Of a stretch of DNA of 36,903 nt, positions 24,006-31,574 are shown one piece after another. Position numbers and translations under genes: made by a program. Source of the DNA: Roseburia sp. (GTDB taxonomy: Bacteria; Bacillota; Clostridia; Lachnospirales; Lachnospiraceae). Where the stretch lies: assembly GCA_023662875.1 (NCBI GenBank), contig JAMPIG010000032.1:1-36903 (forward strand), read 5' to 3'. The notes beneath the pieces are model-generated. The model was not told the origin of the DNA. It made no database searches and saw only the letters and a program-made list of their open reading frames with translations. The stretch's first letter is position 1, and each line of letters begins with the position of its first letter.

Positions 24006-24743
24006 CTACATCCGCCCGCCGGTCAGCTCCTCCAGCGCCTGATTCACCCGGTTCGCCTGATAGCCGTAAACCTGCTTGATATAATCGGTCAGCGTTATCC
24101 CCTGCTCCTCCAGGTCAAGGGTCGTGACATCCCCCACGATCCGACCTTTTCGGAGCAGCACCGCCCGGCTCACAAAGTTTTCCACCTCCTCGATCAGATG
24201 AGTCGACAAAAATACCGTCTCCCCCGGCTCCAGAATTCCCAGCAGCACCTTGTAAAAATCCTCCCGGTTGAAGATATCGTTTCCCGCGAAGGGCTCGTCC
24301 ATCAGGATATAGTCCGCCCCCTGACAGAGAGCCATAATGACCTCGAACTGATTCTTCTGTCCGGTGGAAAAGGTTCGCAGGCTCTTCGTCATGGGCAGCT
24401 CAAAAAAACGCATCAGCGCCTCGAAGCGCCTGTGCCGGAAGCCATCGAACTGAGACTGATAAAACTCCTCATGCCCTCTCGGCGTCAGATTCGGGAAGAA
24501 CGAATGCTCGCAGGTGGCAAAGGAGAGCCTTCCGAGCTGCTCCCGATCGATCGCCTTCCCCTCTAAGAGTACCTCGCCCCGAAAAGGAAGATACCCTAAA
24601 ATACATTTTAACAGCGTCGTCTTCCCCGCGCCGTTTTCTCCGAACAGACCCACAATCTCCCCCGGCCCCAGCTTCAGCTCCACATCCACCAGCGCCCTTA
24701 CCTTCCCCGGATAAGTCTTGCTCAATCCCCTGATTTCTAACAT
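24006..24743 (-). CDS. ABC transporter ATP-binding protein (YtrB-like exporter)
   Basis: Energises export or sensing with the two membrane proteins encoded upstream. Of 245 residues, Walker A is GLFGENGAGKTTLLK (about 32-46) and Walker B is DYILMDEPFAGND with the catalytic Glu, followed by the switch histidine in FLSTHLIEE. The signature motif reads FSTGQKNQFEV instead of LSGGQ, a degeneracy that YtrB/BcrA-like proteins tolerate. The start at 24743 is set by AAGGAGG five bases upstream. Together with the GntR gene at 26.3 kb it matches the YtrA-YtrB type layout that responds to cell-wall antibiotics in Bacillus; the trigger here is inferred only. Confidence 0.92.
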   Translation of the reverse strand: MLEIRGLSKTYPGKVRALVDVELKLGPGEIVGLFGENGAGKTTLLKCILGYLPFRGEVLLEGKAIDREQLGRLSFATCEHSFFPNLTPRGHEEFYQSQFDGFRHRRFEALMRFFELPMTKSLRTFSTGQKNQFEVIMALCQGADYILMDEPFAGNDIFNREDFYKVLLGILEPGETVFLSTHLIEEVENFVSRAVLLRKGRIVGDVTTLDLEEQGITLTDYIKQVYGYQANRVNQALEELTGGRM

Positions 24744-24873
24744 AAAGGCCTCCTTTTCCTCTCCCGTTTTCGTTTCCTGCCGAACCATCCGGATCGGTCT
24801 CTTTTTCGCTTGCAGGCCAAGCCATCACAAACCAATCCCACGGAGCCATTCGGTTCCACGGAATCTGTTGATT

Positions 24874-24935
24874 CCGGGAAGAATATCTTCCCAAAGAGGT
24901 GGGCTGCTCCCCCTCTTAATGGCTTAGAAAATCTT
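24874..24935. repeat. Interspersed hairpin repeat, copy 2
   Basis: Contains a hairpin GGGAAG-loop-CTTCCC followed by CAAAGAGGTGGGCTGC and CCCCCTCTT (hairpin 24894-24917), then CTTAGAAAATCTT. The core is shared with 9806-9848 and the downstream block with 9925-9935. It lies between the membrane protein and ATPase genes of the ABC operon. Confidence 0.75.
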
Positions 24936-24952
24936 TGCACTTACACCCCAGG

Positions 24953-25465
24953 TCAAAATCTGATCTCCCACCCCGAAGCATACTCACCCAGCTGGCTGAC
25001 AATCCGCCAGAGGGCCAGACGATAAGCTCCGTAATATAACAGATAGGTCAGCCCCACCGATAAGGCCTCCGCCGCAAGGCAGCAGGCAGGAGCCTGAATA
25101 CAGTTTTCCCAGATCAGCTCTCTGCGGGGCAGTCGGCGCATCAGATAAATGCTCTTCGTCTCCCGAAAATAATACAGATAGTGATAAAAAATCATAAAAA
25201 CCGTAAAGATCGCCAGGGGCAGGAAGAACATCCAGATTCCCTCCGCCAGCGACGCAAAGGGCTCCGCCAGCGATCCTCCCGCTAAGACCAATTCTCCTCC
25301 CCTGTACTTATAGGTTCTCCTCTCCGCCCGGGCCAGCCGGTAAAAAAACTGCAGCAGGCTGAAAAAGAACCCCATCCCCCAGAGCAGGCCGATTCCCCAC
25401 CATTCCACGGTCACATCGTACCCGGGCGGATAATATTTCCCCAGGACTTCCCTAATCTTCCTCAT
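24953..25465 (-). CDS. ABC transporter membrane protein, small
   Basis: A 170-residue protein with about three or four membrane helices (WWGIGLLWGMGFFFSLLQFF, GIWMFFLPLAIFTVFMIFYH, CLAAEALSVGLTYLLYYGA). The cytoplasmic segment FRETKSIYLMRRLPRRELIW resembles the conserved loop of YtrC/YtrD-like and ABC-2 type permeases that contacts the ATPase. It overlaps the upstream membrane protein gene by 14 bases and precedes the ATPase gene by about 210 bases. The substrate is unknown. Confidence 0.8.
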   Translation of the reverse strand: MRKIREVLGKYYPPGYDVTVEWWGIGLLWGMGFFFSLLQFFYRLARAERRTYKYRGGELVLAGGSLAEPFASLAEGIWMFFLPLAIFTVFMIFYHYLYYFRETKSIYLMRRLPRRELIWENCIQAPACCLAAEALSVGLTYLLYYGAYRLALWRIVSQLGEYASGWEIRF

Positions 25466-26192
25466 GCTCCGGCTCCTCTCCGCTTCCTAAGCTTACCCAA
25501 AGGTCGGCACCCGCGACGATCAGAAACAGAAGATCGCAGAAGGCGTCCCGCAGATTGATCCCCGTTTCGCTCCGAAATACCCAGGCCGCCACCACAATCA
25601 ACAACGGCACCGACCGCCCGTAACCCTTTCTCCTGTGTCCTGCAGCCGCCTCCAGCGAAAGGGCAAGGAGCATCAACAGATTCCGCAGCCATTTTCCCAG
25701 CTCCGCCATAGGCCATAGGTTGTGAAGGAACTCGCTCCTGTAAAACGCCAAAAAGACCATCTGCCCCGTCGCCCTCTCCGGCCCCGCGCCGCCGCGGTAG
25801 ATCCCGGCCAGCCCCAGGACAAGCCCGGTCTGCACCGCAAACACCAGGACAAAGCACAGCAGATTGTATAACGCCCGCAGCGCCAGAATCTGCCGCCAGG
25901 TCAACGGCAGCCGCAGAAGAGTATATCGGCTCCTGCCGCCGTGCTCCCCCTGCGTCCAGAGCAGAATCAGGAAGACCGCGCTGAAGGCGGCCAGAAAGAC
26001 ATAGCCCGCTCCCGCCTCCCCCAGCATCCTCTCAAAGCTCAGGTTCTCCTCCTGTACCTGCCTCATCCTCCCGCAGAACAGACCGACCTGCGCCACTCCC
26101 ATGATAAACAGGATCCCCAGGATCCGGTAGATGCTGACCCGGGCCAACATCCCCCAGACGCCTGCCGCCGCCTGATACTTTCTCTTTCTCAT
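25452..26192 (-). CDS. ABC transporter membrane protein, large
   Basis: A 246-residue integral membrane protein with about six hydrophobic segments, among them ILGILFIMGVAQVGLFC, YVFLAAFSAVFLILLWTQ and LLCFVLVFAVQTGLVLGLAG. The cytoplasmic stretch HGGRSRYTLLRLPLTWRQIL resembles the coupling loop seen in the companion protein. It is the first membrane component after the GntR regulator, about 85 bases downstream, and its 3' end overlaps the next gene by 14 bases. Identity as a permease rests on topology and neighbours. Confidence 0.8.
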   Translation of the reverse strand: MRKRKYQAAAGVWGMLARVSIYRILGILFIMGVAQVGLFCGRMRQVQEENLSFERMLGEAGAGYVFLAAFSAVFLILLWTQGEHGGRSRYTLLRLPLTWRQILALRALYNLLCFVLVFAVQTGLVLGLAGIYRGGAGPERATGQMVFLAFYRSEFLHNLWPMAELGKWLRNLLMLLALSLEAAAGHRRKGYGRSVPLLIVVAAWVFRSETGINLRDAFCDLLFLIVAGADLWVSLGSGEEPEHEED

Positions 26193-26277
26193 CTACGATT
26201 ACCCCTCTCCTCAAGCCTGCCCGCACACTGTTCCAAGATTCCTTCTTTTCCGCATTTTATACTTCCCGCCATGCCGC

Positions 26278-26652
26278 TTAACTACTCCACAGCCTCTCCG
26301 CCAGCGCAAAGGCCTCCTCGCGATCCACTCCCAGCTGTTTCATACTCTTTACCCAGCCTGCGGCGCTTTCCGTCATCAGCTCCCCGCGGATCCTCTCTAC
26401 CGTCCCCTCCCCCACACAGGTATAGCTCTTCGCCCCGGATCGGGAGACGATGATCCCTTCCTCCTCCAGCATATGATATGCCTTCTGGATCGTATTGGGG
26501 TTCACACCCAGCAGCGCCGACAACGCCCTGCGGGAGGGAATCTCCTCCTGATCCGCAATAGCGCCGGAAGCGATTCCCTGCTTCACAAACCGAATAATCT
26601 GCATATAAATCGGGCCGTCGTCGCCCAACAGTAATTTTTCAAACGAAACCAT
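26278..26652 (-). CDS. GntR-family transcriptional regulator, YtrA type
   Basis: A 124-residue regulator made of an N-terminal winged helix (about 10-80: GPIYMQIIRFVKQGIASGAI, EIPSRRALSALLGVNPNTIQ, AYHMLEEEGIIVS) and a short helical C-terminal dimerisation part (about 85-122) with no ligand domain, as in the YtrA subfamily. Such proteins repress the ABC operon they head. AGGG lies just before the ATG. It is first in the minus-strand operon of permeases, ATPase and exported protein. Confidence 0.92.
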   Translation of the reverse strand: MVSFEKLLLGDDGPIYMQIIRFVKQGIASGAIADQEEIPSRRALSALLGVNPNTIQKAYHMLEEEGIIVSRSGAKSYTCVGEGTVERIRGELMTESAAGWVKSMKQLGVDREEAFALAERLWSS

Positions 26653-27054
26653 TTTCCCTCACATTTTATAAAAGCTGACCGCAGGTTTTCAAAAGGACGA
26701 ACAAACTTACAATCCAGTAAACCGGCTTTGGCTGCGGCGAAGCTTCTTCAAATTCAATTTATGCAAAATCCCATTATCCTGCACAATAGGCTTTGTACTT
26801 CGCGAGAATTCCATCGCCATGCCCAAAACCGTATTATCCATATAATACGGTTGTTAACTGTATTATACGACCGATACAGTTTTATGTCAAGCTCCATTCA
26901 CGAAAATTATCAACGCGAAATTATCGCTGAAGTAAAAAGTTACATCAGAAATTATCAGACAGATTTTCCGGCCCGTTGTACCCAAAAACGCAACTTATAT
27001 CAAGACTTTCCGTCTGCTTTTATGTTATTCTGTCTTTGTCAGGAGGAAAAAGAC
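26653..27054. other. Regulatory intergenic region between the GntR and AraC genes
   Basis: About 400 bases, distinctly AT-richer than its surroundings. It holds a perfect palindrome at 26829-26850, a further half-site near 26859-26869, a copy of the dispersed GCGAGAATTCCAT motif at 26802-26814, and a possible minus-strand promoter TTGAAA / TATAAA (26665-26692) that would leave almost no leader before the GntR gene. The plus frame is open from 26728 but lacks ribosome binding sites and homology until 27055. Confidence 0.5.
26829..26850. promoter_or_regulatory. Perfect palindrome, likely operator
   Basis: Arms CCGTATTAT (26829-26837) and ATAATACGG (26842-26850) around CCAT, followed by a third related half-site TGTATTATACG at about 26859. 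The size and symmetry suit a dimeric regulator such as the adjacent GntR or AraC protein. No U-tract follows, so it is not a terminator. Confidence 0.55.
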
Positions 27055-27954
27055 TTGTTTGAATGGAATGAGACGGTACAGAAAATGATCGACTGGATCG
27101 AAATGCATTTGACGGACAGCCCATCTCTTTTGGAGATGTCAGATCAGATCGGCTACTCGCCCTATTATTGCTCCAGCCGCTTTCACGAAATCACAGGAAT
27201 GACGTTCAGGAGCTATATCGCCGGCAGACGGCTCGCCATGGCTGCCCTGGAAATCCGGGATACCGACGCCCGTATCCTCGATGTTGCCCTGAAGTACGGA
27301 TTTTCCTCGCAGGAAGCTCTGACGAGAGCTTTTATGAGCGCTTTCGGATGTACACCGGCCGCCTATCGAAAAAATCCCGTTCCGATCGCCCTCTCTAATC
27401 CAAGGGTCGTTTTCTTTCCGGAACATTATACGAAAAACGGAGAAGCTGCTATGAATCAGACATTATTGACAGAGGCCCGCGTCCGGGTTGAGCATATCCC
27501 CGCGCATAAATATGTTGGAATCTGGGATATTGACGCCGCCGATTACGGAAGCTTTTGGAGCAGACATGACTGCGACAGTATCTGCGGAATCATCGACAGC
27601 ATGAGCCATGTTTCCCATCCGATCGTCACCTGTCACACGGCAGGATGGTTCTACGAGGAAGGCAAAAGGGGATATTTTTACGGATTTGGCGTGCCGGAGG
27701 ATTATCAGGGGGTAATCCCGGAAGGATTTGAAATTCGTAAGCTGCCCGCGAGCGACTACCTCGTTTTCTTTCATCCTCCCTTTGATTATTTGAAGGATAA
27801 CGGAGAGGTAATGGGTAAGGTCGAAGAACTGGCCTGGAATTATGACCCGGGGACGCGCGGATATGAGTGGAACGAGGAGGTCTGCCAGGATTATCAGCGC
27901 CACTATCCGGAGGGGATCGGATACGAGGTTCTGCGGCCGGTGCGGAGAAGGTAA
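27055..27954 (+). CDS. AraC-family regulator with GyrI-like effector domain
   Basis: A 299-residue activator. Two AraC helix-turn-helix motifs span about 8-105 (PSLLEMSDQIGYSPYYCSSR and RILDVALKYGFSSQEALTRA, ending FGCTPAAYRKNP). A GyrI/Rob-type effector-binding domain (about 140-295) follows, with VRVEHIPAHKYVGI and YYGFGV-like strands. Such proteins sense small molecules and often control efflux. I set the start at TTG 27055 because AGGAGG lies eight bases upstream and the product MFEWNETVQKMIDWIEMHL matches how the family begins. ATG codons at 26884 and 26761 are in frame but have no ribosome binding site and no homology in the added residues. Confidence 0.85.
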   Translation: MFEWNETVQKMIDWIEMHLTDSPSLLEMSDQIGYSPYYCSSRFHEITGMTFRSYIAGRRLAMAALEIRDTDARILDVALKYGFSSQEALTRAFMSAFGCTPAAYRKNPVPIALSNPRVVFFPEHYTKNGEAAMNQTLLTEARVRVEHIPAHKYVGIWDIDAADYGSFWSRHDCDSICGIIDSMSHVSHPIVTCHTAGWFYEEGKRGYFYGFGVPEDYQGVIPEGFEIRKLPASDYLVFFHPPFDYLKDNGEVMGKVEELAWNYDPGTRGYEWNEEVCQDYQRHYPEGIGYEVLRPVRRR

Positions 27955-28023
27955 ATCTTTTCCGCCATCTGTCAGGACGACGGCTATTCTTTCCCTTTGA
28001 CAAAAAAGCGGCAGCAAAAGTAT

Positions 28024-28422
28024 CTACATTAGATCTGACAGGAGAATCCCGTCAAAGTATGCATTCGTCAATCGATAAAACTCCGTCCACACCGGCAGCG
28101 TTTTACAGGCGGCGGCCCGCTCACAGGCCGCCGCGTCGCTGCCGAGGCAGGCAACCGGCGCGAGATCCCCTTCCGTAAGGCGCAGGATATCCCCCACCCG
28201 GTACTGCCCCGGCTCCTTTGTCAGGCGGTAGCCGCCGCCCTTTCCCTGCAATCCCTCGATCAGTTTGTTTCTGGTCAGAACCGGAAGAATCCGCTCCAGA
28301 TATTTCAGGGAGACATTCTGTCTCTCGGCTACCTCCTTCATAGGGACAAAGCTCTCCCCGTAATGCTCCGCCAGATCAATCATCACCCGCAGCGCATATC
28401 TCCCTCTGGTCGAAATCATCAT
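28024..28422 (-). CDS. Rrf2/IscR-family regulator
   Basis: A 132-residue winged-helix repressor linked to Fe-S or cysteine metabolism. The N-terminal helix-turn-helix is typical (MISTRGRYALRVMIDLAEHY, MKEVAERQNVSLKYLERILP, GGYRL). Three cysteines in CLGSDAAACERAAAC, spaced seven and five, are the likely Fe-S cluster ligands. The gene starts within the iscU stop region (28419-28422), so it is translationally coupled and is the last gene of iscS-iscU-Rrf2, the reverse of the E. coli iscRSU order. Possible targets are its own operon and metY. IscR-like versus CymR-like function is not decided. Confidence 0.93.
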   Translation of the reverse strand: MMISTRGRYALRVMIDLAEHYGESFVPMKEVAERQNVSLKYLERILPVLTRNKLIEGLQGKGGGYRLTKEPGQYRVGDILRLTEGDLAPVACLGSDAAACERAAACKTLPVWTEFYRLTNAYFDGILLSDLM

Positions 28423-28802
28423 ACGGTTGTTCCTTTCTTCTCGTAATAATCCTGCAGGGCGTTCTTGATCGCTTCCTCCGCAAGTACGGAGCAGTGGAGC
28501 TTATGCGAGGGCAGACCGTCCAGCGCCTCGGCCACCGCCTGATTGGTAAGCGCCATAGCCTCCGAGACCGGTTTCCCCTTGATCAGCTCCGTCGCCATAG
28601 AGCTGGAGGCGATAGCGGAACCGCAGCCGAAGGTCTCGAACTTAACGTCCTCGATCACATCGTCTTCAATCTTCAGATAAATTTTCATAATATCGCCGCA
28701 TTTCGCATTTCCGACCTCGCCGACCCCGTCGGCGTCCTCAATCACACCCACATTTCTGGGATTGCGAAAATGATCCATTACCTTTTCGCTGTACAAAGCC
28801 AT
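28419..28802 (-). CDS. iscU: Iron-sulfur cluster scaffold IscU/NifU-like
   Basis: Scaffold on which Fe-S clusters are built with sulfur from IscS. The 127 residues carry the three ligand cysteines and Asp: NAKCGDIMKIY, FETFGCGSAIASSSM and HKLHCSVLAEEAI, without the Lys-rich C-terminal extension of E. coli IscU. The ATG at 28802 has GTGAGG eight bases upstream; a TTG two codons earlier is in frame but too close to it. It starts ten bases after iscS and overlaps the Rrf2 gene. Confidence 0.95.
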   Translation of the reverse strand: MALYSEKVMDHFRNPRNVGVIEDADGVGEVGNAKCGDIMKIYLKIEDDVIEDVKFETFGCGSAIASSSMATELIKGKPVSEAMALTNQAVAEALDGLPSHKLHCSVLAEEAIKNALQDYYEKKGTTV

Positions 28803-28812
28803 AGCCAAAACC

Positions 28813-30006
28813 TCACTTTATGATAAATTCTTTCTTCCCGCTTACCAAATCCCGCCAGACGGGAGAAATACCGCGCAGATATTCCACCGTTTCCTTTACC
28901 GCCTCCACAGTGTACCGAACCTGCTCCTCCGTATTTTCCTCTGAAAGCGTAAGGCGAAGGGAGCCATGGGCCACATCATGTACTCTTCCGATCGCAAGAA
29001 GGACGTGGCTCGGGTCAAGGGAACCGGAGGTACAGGCGGAACCGGAGGAAGCGCAGATCCCCTTGTCGTCGAGAAGCAGCAAAAGGGACTCCCCCTCGAT
29101 TCCTTCAAAACAGAAGCTCACATTTCCGGGAAGACGCCTTACCGCATCGCCGTTTAGAATCGAATGAGGAATCTGCGAAAGCCCTGCGATGAGCTGATCC
29201 CGCAGTCCGCTCAAGCCTTTCCCGGTCTCCTCCGACCGGGAGCAGGCCTCGCTGAGCGCGGCGGCCATCCCAACAATAGCGGGGATATTCTCGGTGCCGG
29301 CCCTGCGGCCCCGCTCCTGCGCGCCGCCCTCGATCAGAGAGGTCAGCGCAATTCCCCTTCGGGCGTAAAGGGCTCCGATTCCCTTCGGGCCGTGAAACTT
29401 GTGAGCCGAAAGGGAAAGCAGATCGATCTTCTGCTCCCCGACGTCAATCTTCAGATGCCCGGCCGCCTGTACGGCGTCCGTGTGGAAAAGCACTTTTTTG
29501 TCACGGCATATTTTACCGATCTCCTCAATCGGCTGGATGGTTCCGATTTCATTGTTCGCGTACATTACCGTGACAAGGCAGGTATCGTCGCGAATTGCGG
29601 ACGCCACCTGTTCCGGCAGGACAATGCCGTTTTCATGCACATCCAAAAGGGTGATTTCAAAGCCTTCCTTTTCCAGCTTTTGCAGGGTATGCAAAACCGC
29701 ATGGTGCTCAAAGGCCGTGGAAATAATATGCTTTTTCCCCTTTTTCCAACCGGTTCGGGCCGCGGACAGGATCGCCTGATTGTCCGCCTCGCTTCCGCCG
29801 GAGGTAAAGATAATCTCCTCCGGCGAAGCGCCGATACAGTCCGCAATCTGCCGCCTTGCCCTCTCCAGCGCTTCGGCTGCCTCCTGCCCGGCGGAATGCA
29901 GGCTGGACGGGTTTCCGTAGACCGTATCCAGATACGGAAGCATCGCGTCGATCGCCGCTCTGCTCATCCTTGTCGTGGCGGCGTTATCCATATAAATTCT
30001 CATCAT
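28813..30006 (-). CDS. iscS: Cysteine desulfurase
   Basis: PLP enzyme that removes sulfur from cysteine to supply Fe-S clusters and thiolated tRNAs. The 397 residues begin MMRIYMDNAATTRMSRAAID. The PLP lysine lies in SLSAHKFHGPKGIGALY and the persulfide-forming Cys in the flexible loop CASSGSACTSGSLDPSHVL; the conserved HTDAVQAAG and ANNEIGTIQPIEEIG are present. The frame is open to 30042, but GGGG a few bases before the tandem ATGATG marks the start. A 20-bp palindrome sits just upstream. It is the first gene of iscS-iscU-Rrf2. Confidence 0.96.
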   Translation of the reverse strand: MMRIYMDNAATTRMSRAAIDAMLPYLDTVYGNPSSLHSAGQEAAEALERARRQIADCIGASPEEIIFTSGGSEADNQAILSAARTGWKKGKKHIISTAFEHHAVLHTLQKLEKEGFEITLLDVHENGIVLPEQVASAIRDDTCLVTVMYANNEIGTIQPIEEIGKICRDKKVLFHTDAVQAAGHLKIDVGEQKIDLLSLSAHKFHGPKGIGALYARRGIALTSLIEGGAQERGRRAGTENIPAIVGMAAALSEACSRSEETGKGLSGLRDQLIAGLSQIPHSILNGDAVRRLPGNVSFCFEGIEGESLLLLLDDKGICASSGSACTSGSLDPSHVLLAIGRVHDVAHGSLRLTLSEENTEEQVRYTVEAVKETVEYLRGISPVWRDLVSGKKEFIIK

Positions 30007-30014
30007 TATACCCC

Positions 30015-30034
30015 ATGTCCGCTGCAGCGGACAT
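30015..30034. promoter_or_regulatory. Perfect 20-bp palindrome before iscS
   Basis: ATGTCCGCTGCAGCGGACAT reads the same on both strands and ends eight bases before the first iscS ATG, next to the ribosome binding site. In RNA it would be a hairpin that could occlude translation; in DNA it could be a dimer operator, for example for the co-encoded Rrf2 protein. Confidence 0.55.
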
Positions 30035-30054
30035 AAATTCAACAGTACTTGTTA

Positions 30055-30147
30055 CCTTGCGCGCTCCGGCACGCATACCAGCAAGATGAAACAACAGACG
30101 GTTTCACTTGTCATGAACAATAGAATTCACGCAAGTCCTGAATTCTG
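30055..30147. repeat. Dispersed hairpin repeat, copy between metY and iscS
   Basis: Contains CAAGATGAAAC, a loop, then GTTTCACTTG (30082-30110), followed by TCATGAACAATAGAATTC. The same block, with changes that partly keep pairing, occurs at 31998-32050. The end forms another inverted repeat AGAATTCA/TGAATTCT (30122-30146) that straddles the metY stop codon. Confidence 0.7.
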
Positions 30148-31431
30148 CTGCTTGATAGCGTCAAAGCCGTTTTGCAGATCCTCGATAATATCGTCTATAT
30201 GCTCCGTGCCGATCGACAGACGAATCGTATTGGGCTGAATTCCCTGATCCGCCAGCTCCTCCGCGGTAAGCTGACTGTGGGTCGTTGTCGCGGGATGAAT
30301 CACAAGACTCTTCACATCGGCCACATTGGCGAGCAGAGAAAAGACCTTCAGACTGTCGATAAACCGGTGCGCTTCCTTTACCCCGCCCCTGATTTCGAAC
30401 GTAAAGATCGAACCGCCGCCGTTGGGGAAGTATTTTTGATAAAGCTCATAATCCGGATGCTCGGGCAGAGACGGATGATTCACCTTCTCCACCTGCGGAT
30501 GCTTCGCCAAAAACTCCACTACCCTTTTCGTATTTTCCGAATGCCGTTCTACCCGAAGCGAAAGCGTCTCGATTCCCTGTAACAGCAGGAACGCCGCAAA
30601 GGGCGAAATCGTCGCGCCGGTGTCCCGCAGCAAAACCGCGCGGATATAGGTTACGAACGCCGCCGGGCCTGCCGCTTTTACAAAGGATACGCCGTGATAG
30701 CTGGGATTCGGCTCGGCAATCGCCGGATATTTTCCGGAAGCGGCCCAGTCAAACTTGCCCGAATCCACAATGACCCCTCCCAGGGTCGTACCGTGTCCGC
30801 CGAGGAATTTCGTGGCCGAATGGACGACGATATCCGCGCCGTGCTCGATCGGCCGGATCAGATACGGCGTGCCGAAGGTATTGTCTACTACCAGCGGCAG
30901 ACCATGCTTATGCGCCAGCTCAGCCAGCGCGTCAAGATCGGGGATATCGCTGTTCGGGTTGCCAAGCGTCTCAATATAAATCGCCCTGGTCTGATCCTGA
31001 ATCGCGGCTTCTACCTCTTCCAGGTCATGAATGTTTACAAAGCTGGCCGTAATACCGAAGGCCGGAAGCGTATGCGCCAACAGGTTATAGCTTCCCCCGT
31101 AAATCGTTTTCTGGGCGACAAAATGACCGCCGTTCTGACCAAGTGCCTCAAGGACATAAGTAATCGCCGCCGCGCCGGAGGCAAGAGCCAGCGCCGCCAC
31201 ACCGCCCTCCAGGGCCGCCACGCGCTGCTCCAGCACATCCTGCGTGGAATTGGTCAGCCTGCCGTAAATATTGCCGGCGTCGGCAAGGCCGAAACGGGCC
31301 GCCGCATGGGCGGAATCCCGGAAGACATAAGAGGTGGTCGCGTAAATCGGAACCGCACGGGCGTCGGTAGCCGGATCCGGATTCTCCTGTCCTACATGAA
31401 GCTGCAAGGTTTCAAATCTGTAATGAGACAT
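30127..31431 (-). CDS. metY: O-acetylhomoserine sulfhydrylase (O-acetyl-L-homoserine aminocarboxypropyltransferase)
   Basis: PLP enzyme that makes homocysteine from O-acetylhomoserine and sulfide, and may also use O-acetylserine. The 434 residues are full length for the Cys/Met metabolism PLP family: TLQLHVGQENPDPATDARAV at the start, VPIYATTSYVFRD, YGRLTNSTQDVLEQR, VVDNTFGTPYLIRP, and the PLP lysine in VHSATKFLGGHGTTLGG. GGGAG lies about nine bases before the ATG. It is transcribed divergently from the trpB T-box unit from a near-consensus promoter with a dyad over the start site. Confidence 0.96.
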   Translation of the reverse strand: MSHYRFETLQLHVGQENPDPATDARAVPIYATTSYVFRDSAHAAARFGLADAGNIYGRLTNSTQDVLEQRVAALEGGVAALALASGAAAITYVLEALGQNGGHFVAQKTIYGGSYNLLAHTLPAFGITASFVNIHDLEEVEAAIQDQTRAIYIETLGNPNSDIPDLDALAELAHKHGLPLVVDNTFGTPYLIRPIEHGADIVVHSATKFLGGHGTTLGGVIVDSGKFDWAASGKYPAIAEPNPSYHGVSFVKAAGPAAFVTYIRAVLLRDTGATISPFAAFLLLQGIETLSLRVERHSENTKRVVEFLAKHPQVEKVNHPSLPEHPDYELYQKYFPNGGGSIFTFEIRGGVKEAHRFIDSLKVFSLLANVADVKSLVIHPATTTHSQLTAEELADQGIQPNTIRLSIGTEHIDDIIEDLQNGFDAIKQQNSGLA

Positions 31432-31456
31432 TTTTCTTTCTCCCTTCGTTCTGTAT

Positions 31457-31508
31457 TACCTACTTATTTGGTTGGTATTATAATAGACCACCTTTCCCGT
31501 TCTGTCAA
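31457..31508 (-). promoter_or_regulatory. metY promoter with downstream dyad operator
   Basis: On the minus strand TTGACA (31503-31508), 17 bases, TATTAT (31480-31485). Right after the -10 is an imperfect dyad, TACCTAC (31457-31463) and GTTGGTA (31471-31477) on the plus strand, separated by seven bases. Its place over the transcription start fits a repressor site. An Rrf2-type protein (encoded at 28.0 kb) is the natural candidate, by inference. Confidence 0.65.
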
Positions 31509-31538
31509 CCGCTAATATAAATTTTTTTCACCGAACTC

Positions 31539-31567
31539 TTGACACATGCATAAAATGGTGTTATAGT
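31539..31567 (+). promoter_or_regulatory. Promoter of the trpB T-box unit
   Basis: TTGACA (31539-31544), a 17-base spacer and TATAGT (31562-31567), immediately ahead of the T-box leader. The -35 is perfect. Confidence 0.75.
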
Positions 31568-31574
31568 ATGGAAA

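Noticed and set aside
26665-26692. TTGAAA / TATAAA as the GntR gene promoter
   Set aside because: It would place the transcription start almost at the ribosome binding site, so it was mentioned only as a possibility in the intergenic entry.
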